Part shown: positions 29,779-42,161 of the stretch, in pieces | Position numbering within the stretch: the stretch's first letter is position 1 | How the letters are laid out: the number at the start of each line of letters is the position of its first letter | The notes under the pieces: generated by a model | What the model was told of the DNA's origin: nothing | Database searches by the model: none | The model's input: the letters and a program-made list of their open reading frames with translations, nothing else | Translations under genes and position numbers: made by a program | DNA from: Streptomyces antimicrobicus | GTDB taxonomy: Bacteria > Actinomycetota > Actinomycetes > Streptomycetales > Streptomycetaceae | DNA length: 64,000 nucleotides | Direction: 5' to 3' | NCBI RefSeq assembly: GCF_020532625.1 | Contig: NZ_JAJAUY010000004.1 | Coordinates: forward strand, 38,866-102,865

Positions 29779-30021
29779 GTGAGCCTGCGACATGTACTGG
29801 TCCTGCCCGACCGCGACGCCGCCGAGGAGGTGGCGCAGCAGGTCGTCGACCGCTTCGGCCTGCCCGAGGAACCCCAGCTGGTCCGTGACGCCCTGGCGGG
29901 CGAGGACGACGCCGAGGACGCCCAGTGGCTCGTGGTGGTCGAGGACCCGGACACCCGGCTCGACCCGACCGCCCTGGACGACCTCGCCGCGGAGCACGAG
30001 GGCTGGCTCGAAGCCCCGTAG
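29779..30021 (+). CDS. Small acidic conserved protein
   Basis: An 80-residue protein starting MSLRHVLVLPDRDAAEEVA, very acidic in the middle (LAGEDDAEDAQWLVVVEDPD). Its pattern of a short beta strand, a helix and another strand (WLVVVEDP) suggests a small alpha-beta fold. Codon use is typical of the genome and it is read against holA and the YceI gene. The GTG start at 29779 overlaps no other gene. No function can be given. Confidence 0.65.
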   Translation: MSLRHVLVLPDRDAAEEVAQQVVDRFGLPEEPQLVRDALAGEDDAEDAQWLVVVEDPDTRLDPTALDDLAAEHEGWLEAP

Positions 30022-30068
30022 CCGCGGAGTCCGGAGCCCCGTAGGCACGAGACCCGCAGGCCCCCACG

Positions 30069-30138
30069 CCCGCAGGCCCGCAGTCCGATCCCCGTAGGCC
30101 CACAGCCCCGCAGGCCCGCAGTCCGATCCCCGTAGGCC
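30069..30138. repeat. 32-bp direct repeat
   Basis: Two identical 32-base copies at 30069-30100 and 30107-30138 (period 38), containing CAGTCCGATCCCCGTAGGCC. They lie between the 80-residue gene and the YceI gene in sequence made of CCCGCAGGCC words. Confidence 0.9.
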
Positions 30139-30239
30139 TGTGGCCTGCAGGCCGGGGCCGGCCGGGCTCGCGCGCGGGGTCCCCTCCCGGCTCGGCCCTG
30201 GTCCTCCTGTCCCGGCCCCGCCCCGGTCCCCGCGTGCGG

Positions 30240-31121
30240 TCAGGCCTTGTGGACGATCTGGACGTCCAGCGCGACCTCGACGCTCGAACCGATGGCCGCG
30301 ATGCCGTGGGCCAGCATCGACTGCCAGTTGAGGGTAAAGTCCTCGCGCTGCAGCTCGGCCGAGGCGCGGCAGGCGGCCCGCGGCTCCCCTTCCATGCCGG
30401 TGCCGGTCCCCAGGTACTCGGTGTCCAGCGTCACCGAGCGGCTCACACCGTGCAGGGTCAGGGCGCCTGCCACCGTCCAGCGGCTGCCGCGGCGGTGGAT
30501 GAAGCGCTCGCTGTAGAACTCCACCGTGGGGTGGCGCGCGGCGTCCAGGAAGTCCGCCGACCGCAGATGGTCGTCGCGCATCCGCAGGCCGGTGTCGATG
30601 CTGGCCGTGTCGATGATCACGTGCATGGAGGAGTCCTCCATGCGCTCGGCTATCCGGACGGCGCCGGCGAAGGTGTTGAACCGGCCGTGGATCCGGGCCA
30701 GTCCGATGTGCCGGGCCGTGAACGCGATGGTGGAGTGGGCCGGGTCGATCTCCCAGTGGCCGGGCTGCGGCAGCAGCGGCGGCTCGACGGGGTCGAGCAC
30801 GATCTCGGCCGTCCCCGGCTGGGCGCTGCCGCCGACCAGCGTCGCGCCGTGGAACGGCGCGTAGCCCTCCGCGATGACCGTCAGCCGGTACTCCCCCTCC
30901 GGCACCGCGGCGGTGAACCCGCCGTACGGGTCCGTCTCGCCGCCGACGACCCGGCGGCCGATCGGGTCGGTCACCTCGAACCGGGCCTGCCGGACCGGCT
31001 GGTGGACCGTGTCGAGCACCCTGCAGCTGAGCAGCTTCGCCGTGGGCGGCAGCGTCAGCGTCGCGGCGGAACCCGGACTGCTGTTTCCGGCCGTATCCAA
31101 CCCCCGTCGGCGACCGAACAT
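30240..31121 (-). CDS. YceI family protein with N-terminal beta-sandwich domain
   Basis: A 293-residue protein. Residues 25-115 form a CarboxypepD_reg/Ig-like beta sandwich (VRQARFEVTDPIGRRVVGGE, then YGGFTAAVPEGEYRLTVIAEGY). Residues 120-290 are the YceI lipocalin-like barrel, with WEIDPAHSTIAFTARH at the start and WTVAGALTLHGVSRSVTLD inside, a fold that binds isoprenoid lipids in known members. No signal peptide is seen, unlike the periplasmic YceI of Gram-negatives. Such fused forms occur in actinobacteria. It lies 69 bases after the probable end of comEC. Confidence 0.88.
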   Translation of the reverse strand: MFGRRRGLDTAGNSSPGSAATLTLPPTAKLLSCRVLDTVHQPVRQARFEVTDPIGRRVVGGETDPYGGFTAAVPEGEYRLTVIAEGYAPFHGATLVGGSAQPGTAEIVLDPVEPPLLPQPGHWEIDPAHSTIAFTARHIGLARIHGRFNTFAGAVRIAERMEDSSMHVIIDTASIDTGLRMRDDHLRSADFLDAARHPTVEFYSERFIHRRGSRWTVAGALTLHGVSRSVTLDTEYLGTGTGMEGEPRAACRASAELQREDFTLNWQSMLAHGIAAIGSSVEVALDVQIVHKA

Positions 31122-31190
31122 GGTTGATGCACCCCCGTGCTGTATGGAATCGGGCCCGCATGGGGACCCTTCTGGCGAAAACGCATTCGA

Positions 31191-34155
31191 TCATGTGGCG
31201 GGACTGTGGGCAAACAGAGCGCGCGGGCCGGCGGAACACCCGTCGGGACGCCGCTGCGCACGCCCGTCGCCCCGCCCGTCCGCCGCCAGCCGTAGGGCGC
31301 GCCGGTCGGTCGGCCCGTGCGCCTGCCCGTGGGCGCGCTCGGCCTGCCCGTCCGCCTGCCCGCGCGCCTGCTCCTCGGCCGGCCCTGCGGGACCGCCCGC
31401 GGCCGGCCGGAACGGCTCGGGTCGCGGCGCCGGTTCCGAGCACCGCGACCGACCCGTCGGTGTCGGTCCGCAGGACCAGCGCCCCGCCGGCTCGCAGCGA
31501 CGCCAGCGTGGTGGGGGCCGGATGGCCGTAGCGGTTGCCCGCGCCCACCGGGACGACGGCCAGCCGGGGACGGACGCGGCGGTGCAACGCCGGGTCCTGG
31601 TGGGCGGATCCGTGGTGCGCGACCTTGAGTACGTCCACCGGGCCCAGGGCCGGATGGTCCCTCAGCAGCCCCTGCTGGGAAATGGGTTCGAGATCGCCCA
31701 GAAGCAACAGGCTCGGCCCCGCCGTACGGACGAGCAACGCTACGCTCGCGTCGTTCGGGCCCACCCCCGACAGCCCCGGCGGCGGCCACAGCACCTGCCA
31801 CTCCACCGGCCCGACCCGGCGCCGTTCGCCGGCCCGCGCCGCGAGGACGGGCACGCCCGCGGCGGCCGCGGTCCGGCGGACGGCCGCGGCCCCGCCGACG
31901 GGCTCGGCCAGCGTGGACGTCTGGATCAGTCCCACCGACCGCCCGCGCAGCACCCCGGCGAGGCCGCCGACGTGGTCGGCGTGGAAGTGGGTCAGGAGCA
32001 GCAGCGGCACCGTGACGACGCCGAGGGAGCGCAGGCACGCGTCCACCGGCTCGGGCTCCGGGCCCGCGTCGACGACCACCGCCGTACCGGGCCCGACCGC
32101 CAGGACTCCGGCGTCGCCCTGGCCGACCGCGCACTGCACGTAGCTCCAGTCGGGCGGCGGCCAGCCGGTGAGCACGCGGGTCAGTTGCGGGGGCCGCAGT
32201 ACGGCGACCAGCAGGAGCAGGGCGGCCAGGGCGGGCGGCCATCGGCGGTGGCGACCGGTGCCCGCCGCGCACCGGACGGCGAGCACGGTCAGCACGGCCA
32301 GCAGCAGCCCACCGGCAGGGCCGCCCGGCCAGGACAGCTCGGCTCCGGGGAAGCGGGCGCCGGTCCGGGCGACGAGGGCGATCCACCCGGCCGGTACCCC
32401 CGCGCACCGGGCGAGCAGCTCGGCGAGCGGCGGGCAGGCGGGGGCCACGGCGAGCGCGGCGAAGCCCAGGACGGTCGCCGGTCCCGCGGCGAGCTCGGCC
32501 AGCAGGTTGCAGGGGACCGCCACGAGGCTCACCCGGGCCGTGAGCACCGCCACCACCGGCGCGCAGACCGCCTGCGCGGCGGCCGCCGCGGCCAGCGCCT
32601 CGGCCGGGCGCGGCGGCACCCCGCGCCGCTGCAGGGCGGCGCTCCAGCGCGGGGCGAGGAGCAGCAGCGCTCCGGTGGCCAGGACCGACAGCAGGAAACC
32701 GTAACTGCGGGCGAGCCAGGGGTCGAGGAGCAGCAGCAGTACGACGGCTGCGGCGAGGGCCGGGACCAGCGAGCGGCGCCGTCCGGTGGCGATCGCCAGC
32801 AGTGTGACCGCGCCGCACGCCGCGGCCCGCAGCACGCTCGGCTCCGGCCGGCACACGACGACGAACGCCAGCGTCAGCGCGGCCCCGGCGAGGGCGGTGG
32901 CCCGTAGGGAGAGCCCGAGGCGCGGGGCCAGGCCCCGCCGTTCGGTGTACTGGGCGCTGGCGGGTGGGCCGATCAGCAGGAACAGCACGACGGTCAGGTT
33001 GGAGCCGGACACCGCGAGGAGGTGCAGGAGGTCGGTGGCCCGGAAGGCGTCGTGCAGGTCCTGCGGCACGCGGGAGGTGTCGCCCACGACCAGGCCGGGC
33101 AGCAGGGCACGGGCGTCGGGGGCGAGCCCGTCGGTGGCCCGGCGCAGTCCTTCGCGCAGGGTGCCCGCGATCCGCTGGACGGCGTCCGGGCCGCCGACCA
33201 CGCGGGGCGGGGTGTCGCCGGCCGGCCGGAGCAGCGCCACGGAGCGCTCGCCGGCGCGGGCCGGCGCCAGCCGGGCCGTCACCGCCAGGCGGGTGGACGG
33301 CAGCAGCCGGGTCCAGGCCGGGTCGTCGCCGGCCAGCACCGTCACCGGGGTCGCCACCCGGGTGACGGCGCCGTCCGGGCCGGTGACCTGGGTCAGCTCG
33401 GCGTCGAACACGACCACGGGCGGGCCGCTCGTGCCGCCGGCGCGGCGGGGGTCCGACCCGACCGTCAGCTCCGCCGACACCCGGCCGTGCCGGGCCGCCA
33501 GCCCGACCACCGGCCCGGCCCGGTCCTCGGCCCGCTGCAACCCGGCCACTGCGGCCCCGGCCGCCGCGGCCAACAGCAGCCCGGCGAAGGCCGTCGCCAA
33601 GGCCCGACGCCGGGCCGGGCGGAGGGGGGAGCTGGGCTGTGCTGCGGAAGGCGGGGTGCGCGTCTCCCGGGGGCCGGCCGGCCCTGGCGGGCCCTGCGGG
33701 TCCGGTGGGGCGGCCGGCCCCGGCGGGTCGCGCTGCTCCCGCAGGGGATGCGGGTTCCGGGGTTCGGGTGGCTGTGGCGGGCCGTGCCGGTCCGGTGGGG
33801 CGGCTGGCTCCGGCGGGGTGTGCGGGGGCCGGGGCCGGGCTGGCTCCGGGGGGTCGTGGTGGTCCTGCGGGGCGGGTGACCCTGGTGGGTCGTGCGGGGC
33901 CCGTGGGGTGGTCGGGTGTCGGTCTGATCGGGGGCGGGGTGTCAGGAGGAGCGTCACGGCGGCGGCCGTGCACAAAGTGGCAGCCGCGACTGTCCACGTG
34001 GCGGGGGCGGTCAGGGCCAGGGCGGCGGCCAGCCAGGCGGCCAGGGCCGGGCCGGCCAGGCGCAGGTCCAGCGGGGTGTCCTTGGGCTCTGCTCGGTTCG
34101 GCTGAGCCTCGGGGGTCGGCGGGCCGGGGCTTCGGGTCGGGCCTGGTGATTTCAT
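31191..34155 (-). CDS. comEC: ComEC/Rec2 DNA channel protein, 3' end apparently frameshifted
   Basis: The membrane channel for single-stranded DNA in natural competence. N-terminal membrane spans are interrupted by a Pro-rich stretch of about 120 residues. The competence domain follows (LLHLLAVSGSNLTVVL), then more spans, then a metallo-beta-lactamase-like domain (LLTHFHADHVGGL, LLLLGDLEP, KVAHHGSAHQD). The frame carrying all this has no stop: after about 31440 it stays open to 28156, far across the YceI and holA genes. From about 31400 codon-position bias fits another minus frame that ends with TGA at 31191-31193. I place the 3' end there and infer a one- or two-base shift near 31400-31450. 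The ATG at 34155 overlaps the comEA stop (ATGA). Confidence 0.8.
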
Positions 34156-35834
34156 GGCCGGACCAGTGGGCGGAGGTCGGCGAAACGGCGTTCGCCGATG
34201 CCGGTCACCTCGCGGAGCTCCTCCACGGAGCGGAAGCCGCCGCGGGCGGTACGGAAATCCACGATGTGCTGTGCCAGCACGGGGCCCACGCCGGGTAACG
34301 CGTCCAGCTGTTCCACCGTGGCGTTCCCGAGGCTGAGGGGGGTGCCGGGGCGGAGTGAGTTCGCCCGGGCCCCGCCGGGCGCGGGTGGTTGGGGTGGTGC
34401 GGGCACACCGACCAGGACCTGTTCGCCGTCGACCAGCAGGCGGGCCAGGTTGAGCCCGCTGGTGTCCGTGCCGGGGCGTACTCCCCCGGCCGCGGCGACC
34501 GCGTCCGCCACGCGTGATCCGGGCGGGAGGTGGCGCAGGCCCGGGGCCCGGACCTTTCCGCCCACGTCGACCACCAGGGTGGTGGGGGACGGGGAGGGTG
34601 GCGGGCCACCGTCCGAGGGCGTGTTCGCGACCGGGGCCGGGGCCATGACCGCCGGGGCCGACACCTGCCGGGGCCTGCCCGCCCAGTACTGCTGGGCGGC
34701 GAAGGCCAGGCCGATCACGAGGACCACGACGATGGCGGCCAGCGGCCGCCGTTCGAGGCCGCAGCGGGTCTGGAGCCAGAGCGGCAGCCGTTCGCGCAGG
34801 GCCAGGCGGAGGGAGGTCGCGGGTGGCAGCGGGTTCTCGGTCTCGGGCGGGGGTGCTTCCGAAAGGGGCGCGGCTCGGGGCCCGGCTGCTTGGGGCGGAT
34901 CGGTCCGCCGCGGCCCTGCCGGGGGCCGGGCTTCCTGCCGTGTGTCCGCCCGCCGCGGCCCCGCCGAGGGCCGGGCTTCCTGCCATGTGTCCGCCCGCCG
35001 CGGCCCCGCCGAGGGCCGGGCTTCCTGCCATCTGCCCGTCCGCCGCTCGGCGGGTGAGGGCCTTTCGTTCCGGCGTGCGTCAGGGCGCTGCCGAGTGTCT
35101 GCGGGTCGTCCCTCTGGGGGCAGCAGGTCGGTCTGCCGCTGGTCGTCCTCTTCCACCGGGTCCCAGTGCAGGTCGTCCTGCCCTGTCTCGTCCCCGGGGA
35201 GGACGGCGTTCTGCGGCGGCGTGTCACCGGGCGGGCTGTCCGGCCTTGCCGCGTCCCGGGCCACTGCCTGCTGCCGTACCGGGGGCGGGGGCAGGGGTGT
35301 CCCTCCCGCCAGGGGCCGCGTGAGGGTGCTCGGGGGGTCGGGGGTGGGGAGGGCCGGGTGTTCGGGGGTGCGCTGCAGGGCGGTGCGCTCGATGGTCGCT
35401 GCCGTGGTGGTGCCGGCCAGCAGGGTCTGGGCGCGGCGGTGGAGCGCGGCGGCCGCGGCCTCGGCGTGGGCTCGGCGACGAGTACGGAGGCGGGTGCGGC
35501 GGTACCGGGCGCGGGTGTCCGAGGAAGGGGGGCGGCCCGGGCCGCTTGTGGCGCCGGTGGGGAGGGGTGGGGTGGGGCGGCGGGGGGTGTGGGTGCCGTA
35601 CAGGCTTGAGGGGCCGTAGGGGCTTGAGGGGCCGTAGGGGCTTGAGGGGCCGTAGGGGCTTGAGGGGCCGTAGGTGTCGGGGGGCTCCGGGGTGGCCGGG
35701 GTTTCTGAGGTGTCGGAAGTCGCCGGGGACGGGGGTGTGCCGAGCGGCTCGGGGGTTGCCCTTGCCGTTGCGGCTGCGGCTGCGGTTGCGGTTGCGGTTG
35801 TTGGGCGGGGCGTCGGTCGGGCTGATGTAGTCAT
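34152..35834 (-). CDS. comEA: ComEA-like DNA receptor with long repeat-rich N-terminus
   Basis: A 560-residue protein. The first 340 residues are low-complexity and cytoplasmic, including YGPSSP units and 15-residue repeats. One membrane span follows (LAAIVVVLVIGLAFAAQQYW). Outside it are a SLBB/beta-grasp domain (VVDVGGKVRAPGLRHLPPG) and a C-terminal helix-hairpin-helix pair (LDALPGVGPVLAQHIVDFR, VTGIGERRFADL) that binds double-stranded DNA in ComEA. ComEA is usually about 200 residues, so the N-terminal extension is large. An ATG ten codons upstream (35864) is an alternative start. Translation is coupled to comEC. Confidence 0.85.
   Translation of the reverse strand: MTTSARPTPRPTTATATAAAAATARATPEPLGTPPSPATSDTSETPATPEPPDTYGPSSPYGPSSPYGPSSPYGPSSLYGTHTPRRPTPPLPTGATSGPGRPPSSDTRARYRRTRLRTRRRAHAEAAAAALHRRAQTLLAGTTTAATIERTALQRTPEHPALPTPDPPSTLTRPLAGGTPLPPPPVRQQAVARDAARPDSPPGDTPPQNAVLPGDETGQDDLHWDPVEEDDQRQTDLLPPEGRPADTRQRPDARRNERPSPAERRTGRWQEARPSAGPRRADTWQEARPSAGPRRADTRQEARPPAGPRRTDPPQAAGPRAAPLSEAPPPETENPLPPATSLRLALRERLPLWLQTRCGLERRPLAAIVVVLVIGLAFAAQQYWAGRPRQVSAPAVMAPAPVANTPSDGGPPPSPSPTTLVVDVGGKVRAPGLRHLPPGSRVADAVAAAGGVRPGTDTSGLNLARLLVDGEQVLVGVPAPPQPPAPGGARANSLRPGTPLSLGNATVEQLDALPGVGPVLAQHIVDFRTARGGFRSVEELREVTGIGERRFADLRPLVRP
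34925..35045. repeat. 45-bp tandem repeats inside comEA
   Basis: GCCGGGCTTCCTGCC recurs at 34925, 34970 and 35015 with period 45. In the protein this is RRADTWQEARPSAGP repeated about three times with small changes, in the cytoplasmic part of ComEA. Confidence 0.9.
35605..35674. repeat. 18-bp tandem repeats inside comEA (YGPSSP)
   Basis: CTTGAGGGGCCGTAGGGG repeats almost four times with period 18. It encodes the hexapeptide YGPSSP on the minus strand. The unit length is a multiple of three, so copy-number changes keep the frame. Confidence 0.92.
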
Positions 35835-35933
35835 GCCGACGACCGTACGAGGAGAGCCCGACATCGGTGCGGAAGTGCGGATTCCTGTGGATAAGCCGGG
35901 AGTTGTGGATGGTCGCGTCAGCCGTTCGGCGCT

Positions 35934-36779
35934 TCAGTGCGGGGAGATCACCGCGGCCAGGAGGCCCGGTCCCGTGTGCGCGCCGATGACGGCCCCCACC
36001 TCGCTCACGTGCAGCTCCCGTAGGCCCGGGATGCGCTCGCGGAGGCGTTCGGCGAGCATGTCCGCGCGGTCGGGGGCGGCGAGGTGGTGGACCGCCACGT
36101 CGACGCCGGCCGTGCCGGCCCGTTCGACCGCCAGCTCTTCGAGGCGGGCGATGGCCTTGGAGGCAGTCCGTACCTTCTCCAGCATTTCGATGCGGCCGCC
36201 GTCGAGGGTCAGCAGCGGCTTGACCGCCAGGGCGGAGCCCAGGAGGGCCTGGGCGGCGCCGATGCGGCCGCCGCGGCGGAGGTAGTCGAGGGTGTCGACG
36301 TAGAAGAACGCGGACATGCCCGCGGCCCGCTTCTCGGCGGCGGCCACGGCCTCGTCCAGCGTGCCGCCCGCTTCGGCCGTCTCGGCGGCGGCGAGGGCGC
36401 AGAAGCCGAGGGCCATCGCGACCATGCCGGTGTCGACGACGCGGACCGGGACCGGCGCGGTGCGGGCCGCCAGGACGGCGGCGTCGTAGGTGCCGGAGAA
36501 CTCGGCGGAGAGGTGGAGGCTGATGATGCCGGTCGCCCCGGCGGCTGCGGCTGCGTCGTAGGCCCGGACGAAGTCCTCCGGGCTGGGGCGGGAGGTGGTG
36601 ACGGGGCGGCGCTTCTGGAGGGCCAGGGCGAGGCTTCGGGCGGAGATCTCGGTGCCCTCTTCGAGGGCCTCGTCGCCGAGGACCACGGTGAGGGGGACGG
36701 AGGTGATCCCGTGCCGCGCCAGTGCCGGGTGGGGCAGGTAGGCCGTGGAATCGGTGACGATCGCGACATGGCGGGACAT
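35934..36779 (-). CDS. DegV family fatty-acid-binding protein
   Basis: A 281-residue cytoplasmic protein that holds a fatty acid for the acyl-phosphate kinase Fak in known systems. Seen: VAIVTDSTAYLPHPAL at the start, PVTTSRPSPEDFVRAY, ISLHLSAEFSGTYDAAVLAA (carboxylate-binding Ser), and the C-terminal EVGAVIGAHTGPG, which completes the ligand site. The length is normal. It precedes comEA on the same strand. No FakA-type kinase gene is in the window. Confidence 0.93.
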   Translation of the reverse strand: MSRHVAIVTDSTAYLPHPALARHGITSVPLTVVLGDEALEEGTEISARSLALALQKRRPVTTSRPSPEDFVRAYDAAAAAGATGIISLHLSAEFSGTYDAAVLAARTAPVPVRVVDTGMVAMALGFCALAAAETAEAGGTLDEAVAAAEKRAAGMSAFFYVDTLDYLRRGGRIGAAQALLGSALAVKPLLTLDGGRIEMLEKVRTASKAIARLEELAVERAGTAGVDVAVHHLAAPDRADMLAERLRERIPGLRELHVSEVGAVIGAHTGPGLLAAVISPH

Positions 36780-37440
36780 GAGGCGGAGAGTACCGCCAGT
36801 GGGGGCGGTGCGGCAGCCTGGGCCTGTGGCTGGCCCTCTGCCGGGGCCGGCCCGCGGCCCGGGGGCCGGCCGCGGCCGGCCTGGCGCATGCCTCGGCCGG
36901 GCCTGCCGCCCGGCTCCGTCCTTCCGGAGCGCGACCGGCCCGGACCAGGCCTGGGCCTGGGCCTGGGCCTAGGCCTGTGCCGGGCCGCCGCCAGGACCGG
37001 ACCAAGCCTGGGCTCGGGCCTGGGCCTGTGCCGGGCCGCCGCTGGGTCTCGCCGCCCGGCCCGGGCGGACCCGGCGCCTGCCGGACCGCCGCCGGGACCG
37101 GACCAAGCCTGGGCCTGGGCCTAGGCCTGCGCCAGGCCGCCGCCAGGACCGGACCAAGCCTGGGCTCGGGCCTGGGCCTGCGCCGGGCCGCCGCCGGGTC
37201 TCGCCGCCCGGCCGGGGCGGACCCGGCTCCCGCCGGGGCCACGCCTGGGCTCGGGCTGGCCACCCTGGCTGGGCCCGGGCCTGCCTGGGCCGTGCCTGTC
37301 CGGCCCCTCGGCTGGGGCCTGTCCCGCTGGGGCGGGTGGGGGCCGGGTCCGTTACCGGGCCGAGCTGGCAGCTGAGGCCTGGCGGGCGGGGGTGTGGCCG
37401 CTGCGCGGAGCCTTTCCCCACCCCGCCCCTTCCCGTACCT
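36780..37440. repeat. Gene-free spacer with a ~110-bp repeat in two copies
   Basis: This spacer is dominated by GGGCCTGGGCCT-type words. A block starting AGGCCTGTGCCGGGCCGCCG at 36971 recurs at 37123 (period 152) with only a few changes over about 105 bases. A third partial copy begins near 37095 with GGACCGGACCAAGCC. Many frames are open because of composition alone; none has family features or a ribosome site. I see no gene. Confidence 0.75.
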
Positions 37441-37960
37441 GGGGCTCCGCCCCAGACCCCGCGCCTCAAACGCCGGCGGGGCTGGAGAGAGGGAGCCCTC
37501 GCTCCGGACCTGGAGCCTCGCACCCTAGCGGGACCGATGCACCCCTCCGACAAGCCGTACCCTGACCTGCCCCACCGAAGCGTCTGCGCCCAGGGGTTTT
37601 CGTGGGCCTCCGCCCCAGACCCCGGGCCTCAAACGCCGGCGGGGCTGGAGAGAGGGAGCCCTCGCTCCGGACCTGGAGCCTCGCACCCTAGCGGGACCGA
37701 TGCACCCCTCCGACGAGCCGTACCCTGCCGTGCCCCGCCGGAGCGTCTGCGCCCAGGGGTTCTGGGCCTCCGCCCCGGAAAGAGCGAGCTCTCGCTCCCG
37801 GCCCGGAGCCTCGCACCCCAAGCGGGACCGGTGCACCCTCTCAGCCGGCAGCCGGCCCTGCGGACCGTCTGCGCCCAGGAGCTTCTGGGGCTCCGCCCCG
37901 GACCCCGCGCGTCAAACGCCGGCGGAGCTGGAGAGAGGGAGCCTTCGCTCCGGCCCCGGC
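37441..37960. repeat. ~160-bp tandem repeats with a Streptomyces REP-like core
   Basis: The core CTCCGCCCCAGACCCCGCGC, followed by CTCAAACGCCGGCGGGGCTG, starts at 37445, 37608, 37768 (truncated) and 37891. Each is followed by a shared flank (GGGAGCCCTCGCTCCGGACC, then GCACCCTAGCGGGACCGATG) except where truncated. The core resembles an interspersed palindromic repeat I remember as common in Streptomyces intergenic DNA. Spacing 163, 160 and 123 bases shows serial duplication with a deletion in the third unit. The sequence to 38141 is low-complexity and gene-free. Confidence 0.85.
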
Positions 37961-38141
37961 GCCGCCGAACCGCTCGCCCTGGGGCAGCGGCCCGAGCCCG
38001 GCGACGCTGAAGGTTCCGGCCCCGGCTCCGTAGGCCCGCCCAGCAAGCCCAGCCCGCCCCTCAAGCCCCGCCCAGCAAGCCCCGCCCCGGCCCCCACACA
38101 CCCGCGCCGGCAAGGCCGCCCCGGCAGTGCGTGGCTTCGGT

Positions 38142-38969
38142 TCAGGTCGTGGCCTCTGGCCTCGGGGTCTTCTGCCAGGGGTACGTCGGTGTCGGCCGGG
38201 CCGGGTCCAGGGCCGGGCGCTGCGCGCCCTGGTCGCCGGTCGGCGCGGGGGTGTCCGCCGCCGCCCCGGCCGAACGGGAAGCCGCCCCCGAGCCCGAGCC
38301 CGCCGCAGGCGGAGCAGCGCCCGCCCCGGCTCCCGGGCCGAAGCCGCCCGCAGCCTGACCGGAGCCGGCCCCGGCCCGGCCCGCCGGCCCGGTCTCCGCG
38401 GTCGCGGACTCGGACGCGGACTCGGACGCGGACCAGTGGCGCAGGGCGCCCGACTCCAGGTCGATCTGGGCCGACAGGGTCGACAAGTCGTCCTCCGCGA
38501 AGCGGCGGGCGCGGTCGTTGGCGGCGAAGCGCAGGGAGTCGGCCGCCGTGGTGATGCGGCTGGTGCGGTCGCGCAGGTCGGGGAGGCGGGAGGCCAGGTG
38601 GGCCTTGTCCGGCTCCTGTTCCAGGCGCTTGAGCTCCTCGTCCAGCTCGCGCCCGTGGGCGCTGAGGCGTTCGAAGAGGGCGAGGGACTCGTGCAAGGAG
38701 GCGTCCGAGCGGACGCCGTGCTCCAGGGTCTCGCGGGTGGCCCGCATCGACGTGCGCAGATCGAGCCGGAGCTGGGCGAGCGTGGCCGCCGGGCCGAACT
38801 GGCCCAGGCTCTTGGCCCGCAGGGTGGTGTCCTCGACCGTGCGGCGGGCCTGGGTGACCGTGCGTTCCACGCCCCGCTTCGCCACCCCGACCACCTTGAC
38901 CGTGGCGTACACCGCCAGGCCGACCAGGGCCATCAGCATCAACGCGAAGATGATCAACGCGGCCTCCAT
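38142..38969 (-). CDS. Membrane-anchored coiled-coil protein of unknown function
   Basis: A 275-residue protein. One N-terminal span (MEAALIIFALMLMALVGLAV) is followed by 170 residues of predicted coiled coil (GVERTVTQARRTVEDTTLRA, then ESLALFERLSAHGRELDEEL), and a disordered Gly/Ala/Ser/Pro-rich tail that includes SASESASESA. The layout resembles DUF948-type or secretion-associated anchored coiled coils, but I do not recognise a named family. The ATG at 38969 has AAGGGA five bases before it. It follows leuS by 270 bases on the same strand. Confidence 0.7.
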   Translation of the reverse strand: MEAALIIFALMLMALVGLAVYATVKVVGVAKRGVERTVTQARRTVEDTTLRAKSLGQFGPAATLAQLRLDLRTSMRATRETLEHGVRSDASLHESLALFERLSAHGRELDEELKRLEQEPDKAHLASRLPDLRDRTSRITTAADSLRFAANDRARRFAEDDLSTLSAQIDLESGALRHWSASESASESATAETGPAGRAGAGSGQAAGGFGPGAGAGAAPPAAGSGSGAASRSAGAAADTPAPTGDQGAQRPALDPARPTPTYPWQKTPRPEATT

Positions 38970-39117
38970 GACGGTCCCTTTCCCCTGGCCCCTGTTTCCC
39001 CTGGCACCTGTTCTCGTTCTCCCCCTCACCGTAAACGCCGGGGGCAGGTCACGGGTTCCACAACGACCCTCGACCTGCCCCCGGAATCTCCTCAGGGTTC
39101 TCGCGCACCGCCCCTAC

Positions 39118-39220
39118 GGGATGTCACCCATGGGATGTCACCACCCCACGGGATGTCACCCTCCACGGGACGTCGCCCCACCGGAAGGGGCACCCCCCGG
39201 ACGTCGCCCCACCGGAAGGG
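39118..39220. repeat. Short tandem repeats downstream of leuS
   Basis: GGGATGTCACC occurs at 39118, 39132 and 39150; a 22-bp unit GGACGTCGCCCCACCGGAAG plus GG occurs at 39168 and 39199 (period 31). They fill the leuS 3' spacer, which shows no gene. Confidence 0.88.
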
Positions 39221-39239
39221 ACACCCCCCCCGGACCGCC

Positions 39240-42110
<2,871 letters not shown>

Positions 42111-42161
42111 GATTCCTACAAGCTCCATCGATCGTCTCTGCCGTCTCTGCCTGCCCAAACG

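Noticed and set aside
28156..34155. A single 2000-codon minus-strand reading frame
   Set aside because: Only the part from 34155 to about 31440 has ComEC features; the rest runs out of frame across the YceI, holA and rpsT regions and is Arg/Gly/Pro-rich noise.
37441..38010. A coding gene in the repeat block
   Set aside because: Frames there are open only because of composition, change with each repeat copy, and lack a ribosome site or any recognisable domain.
39118..39220. CRISPR-like spacing of short repeats
   Set aside because: Repeats are only 11-22 bp, irregularly spaced and without unique spacers or cas genes.
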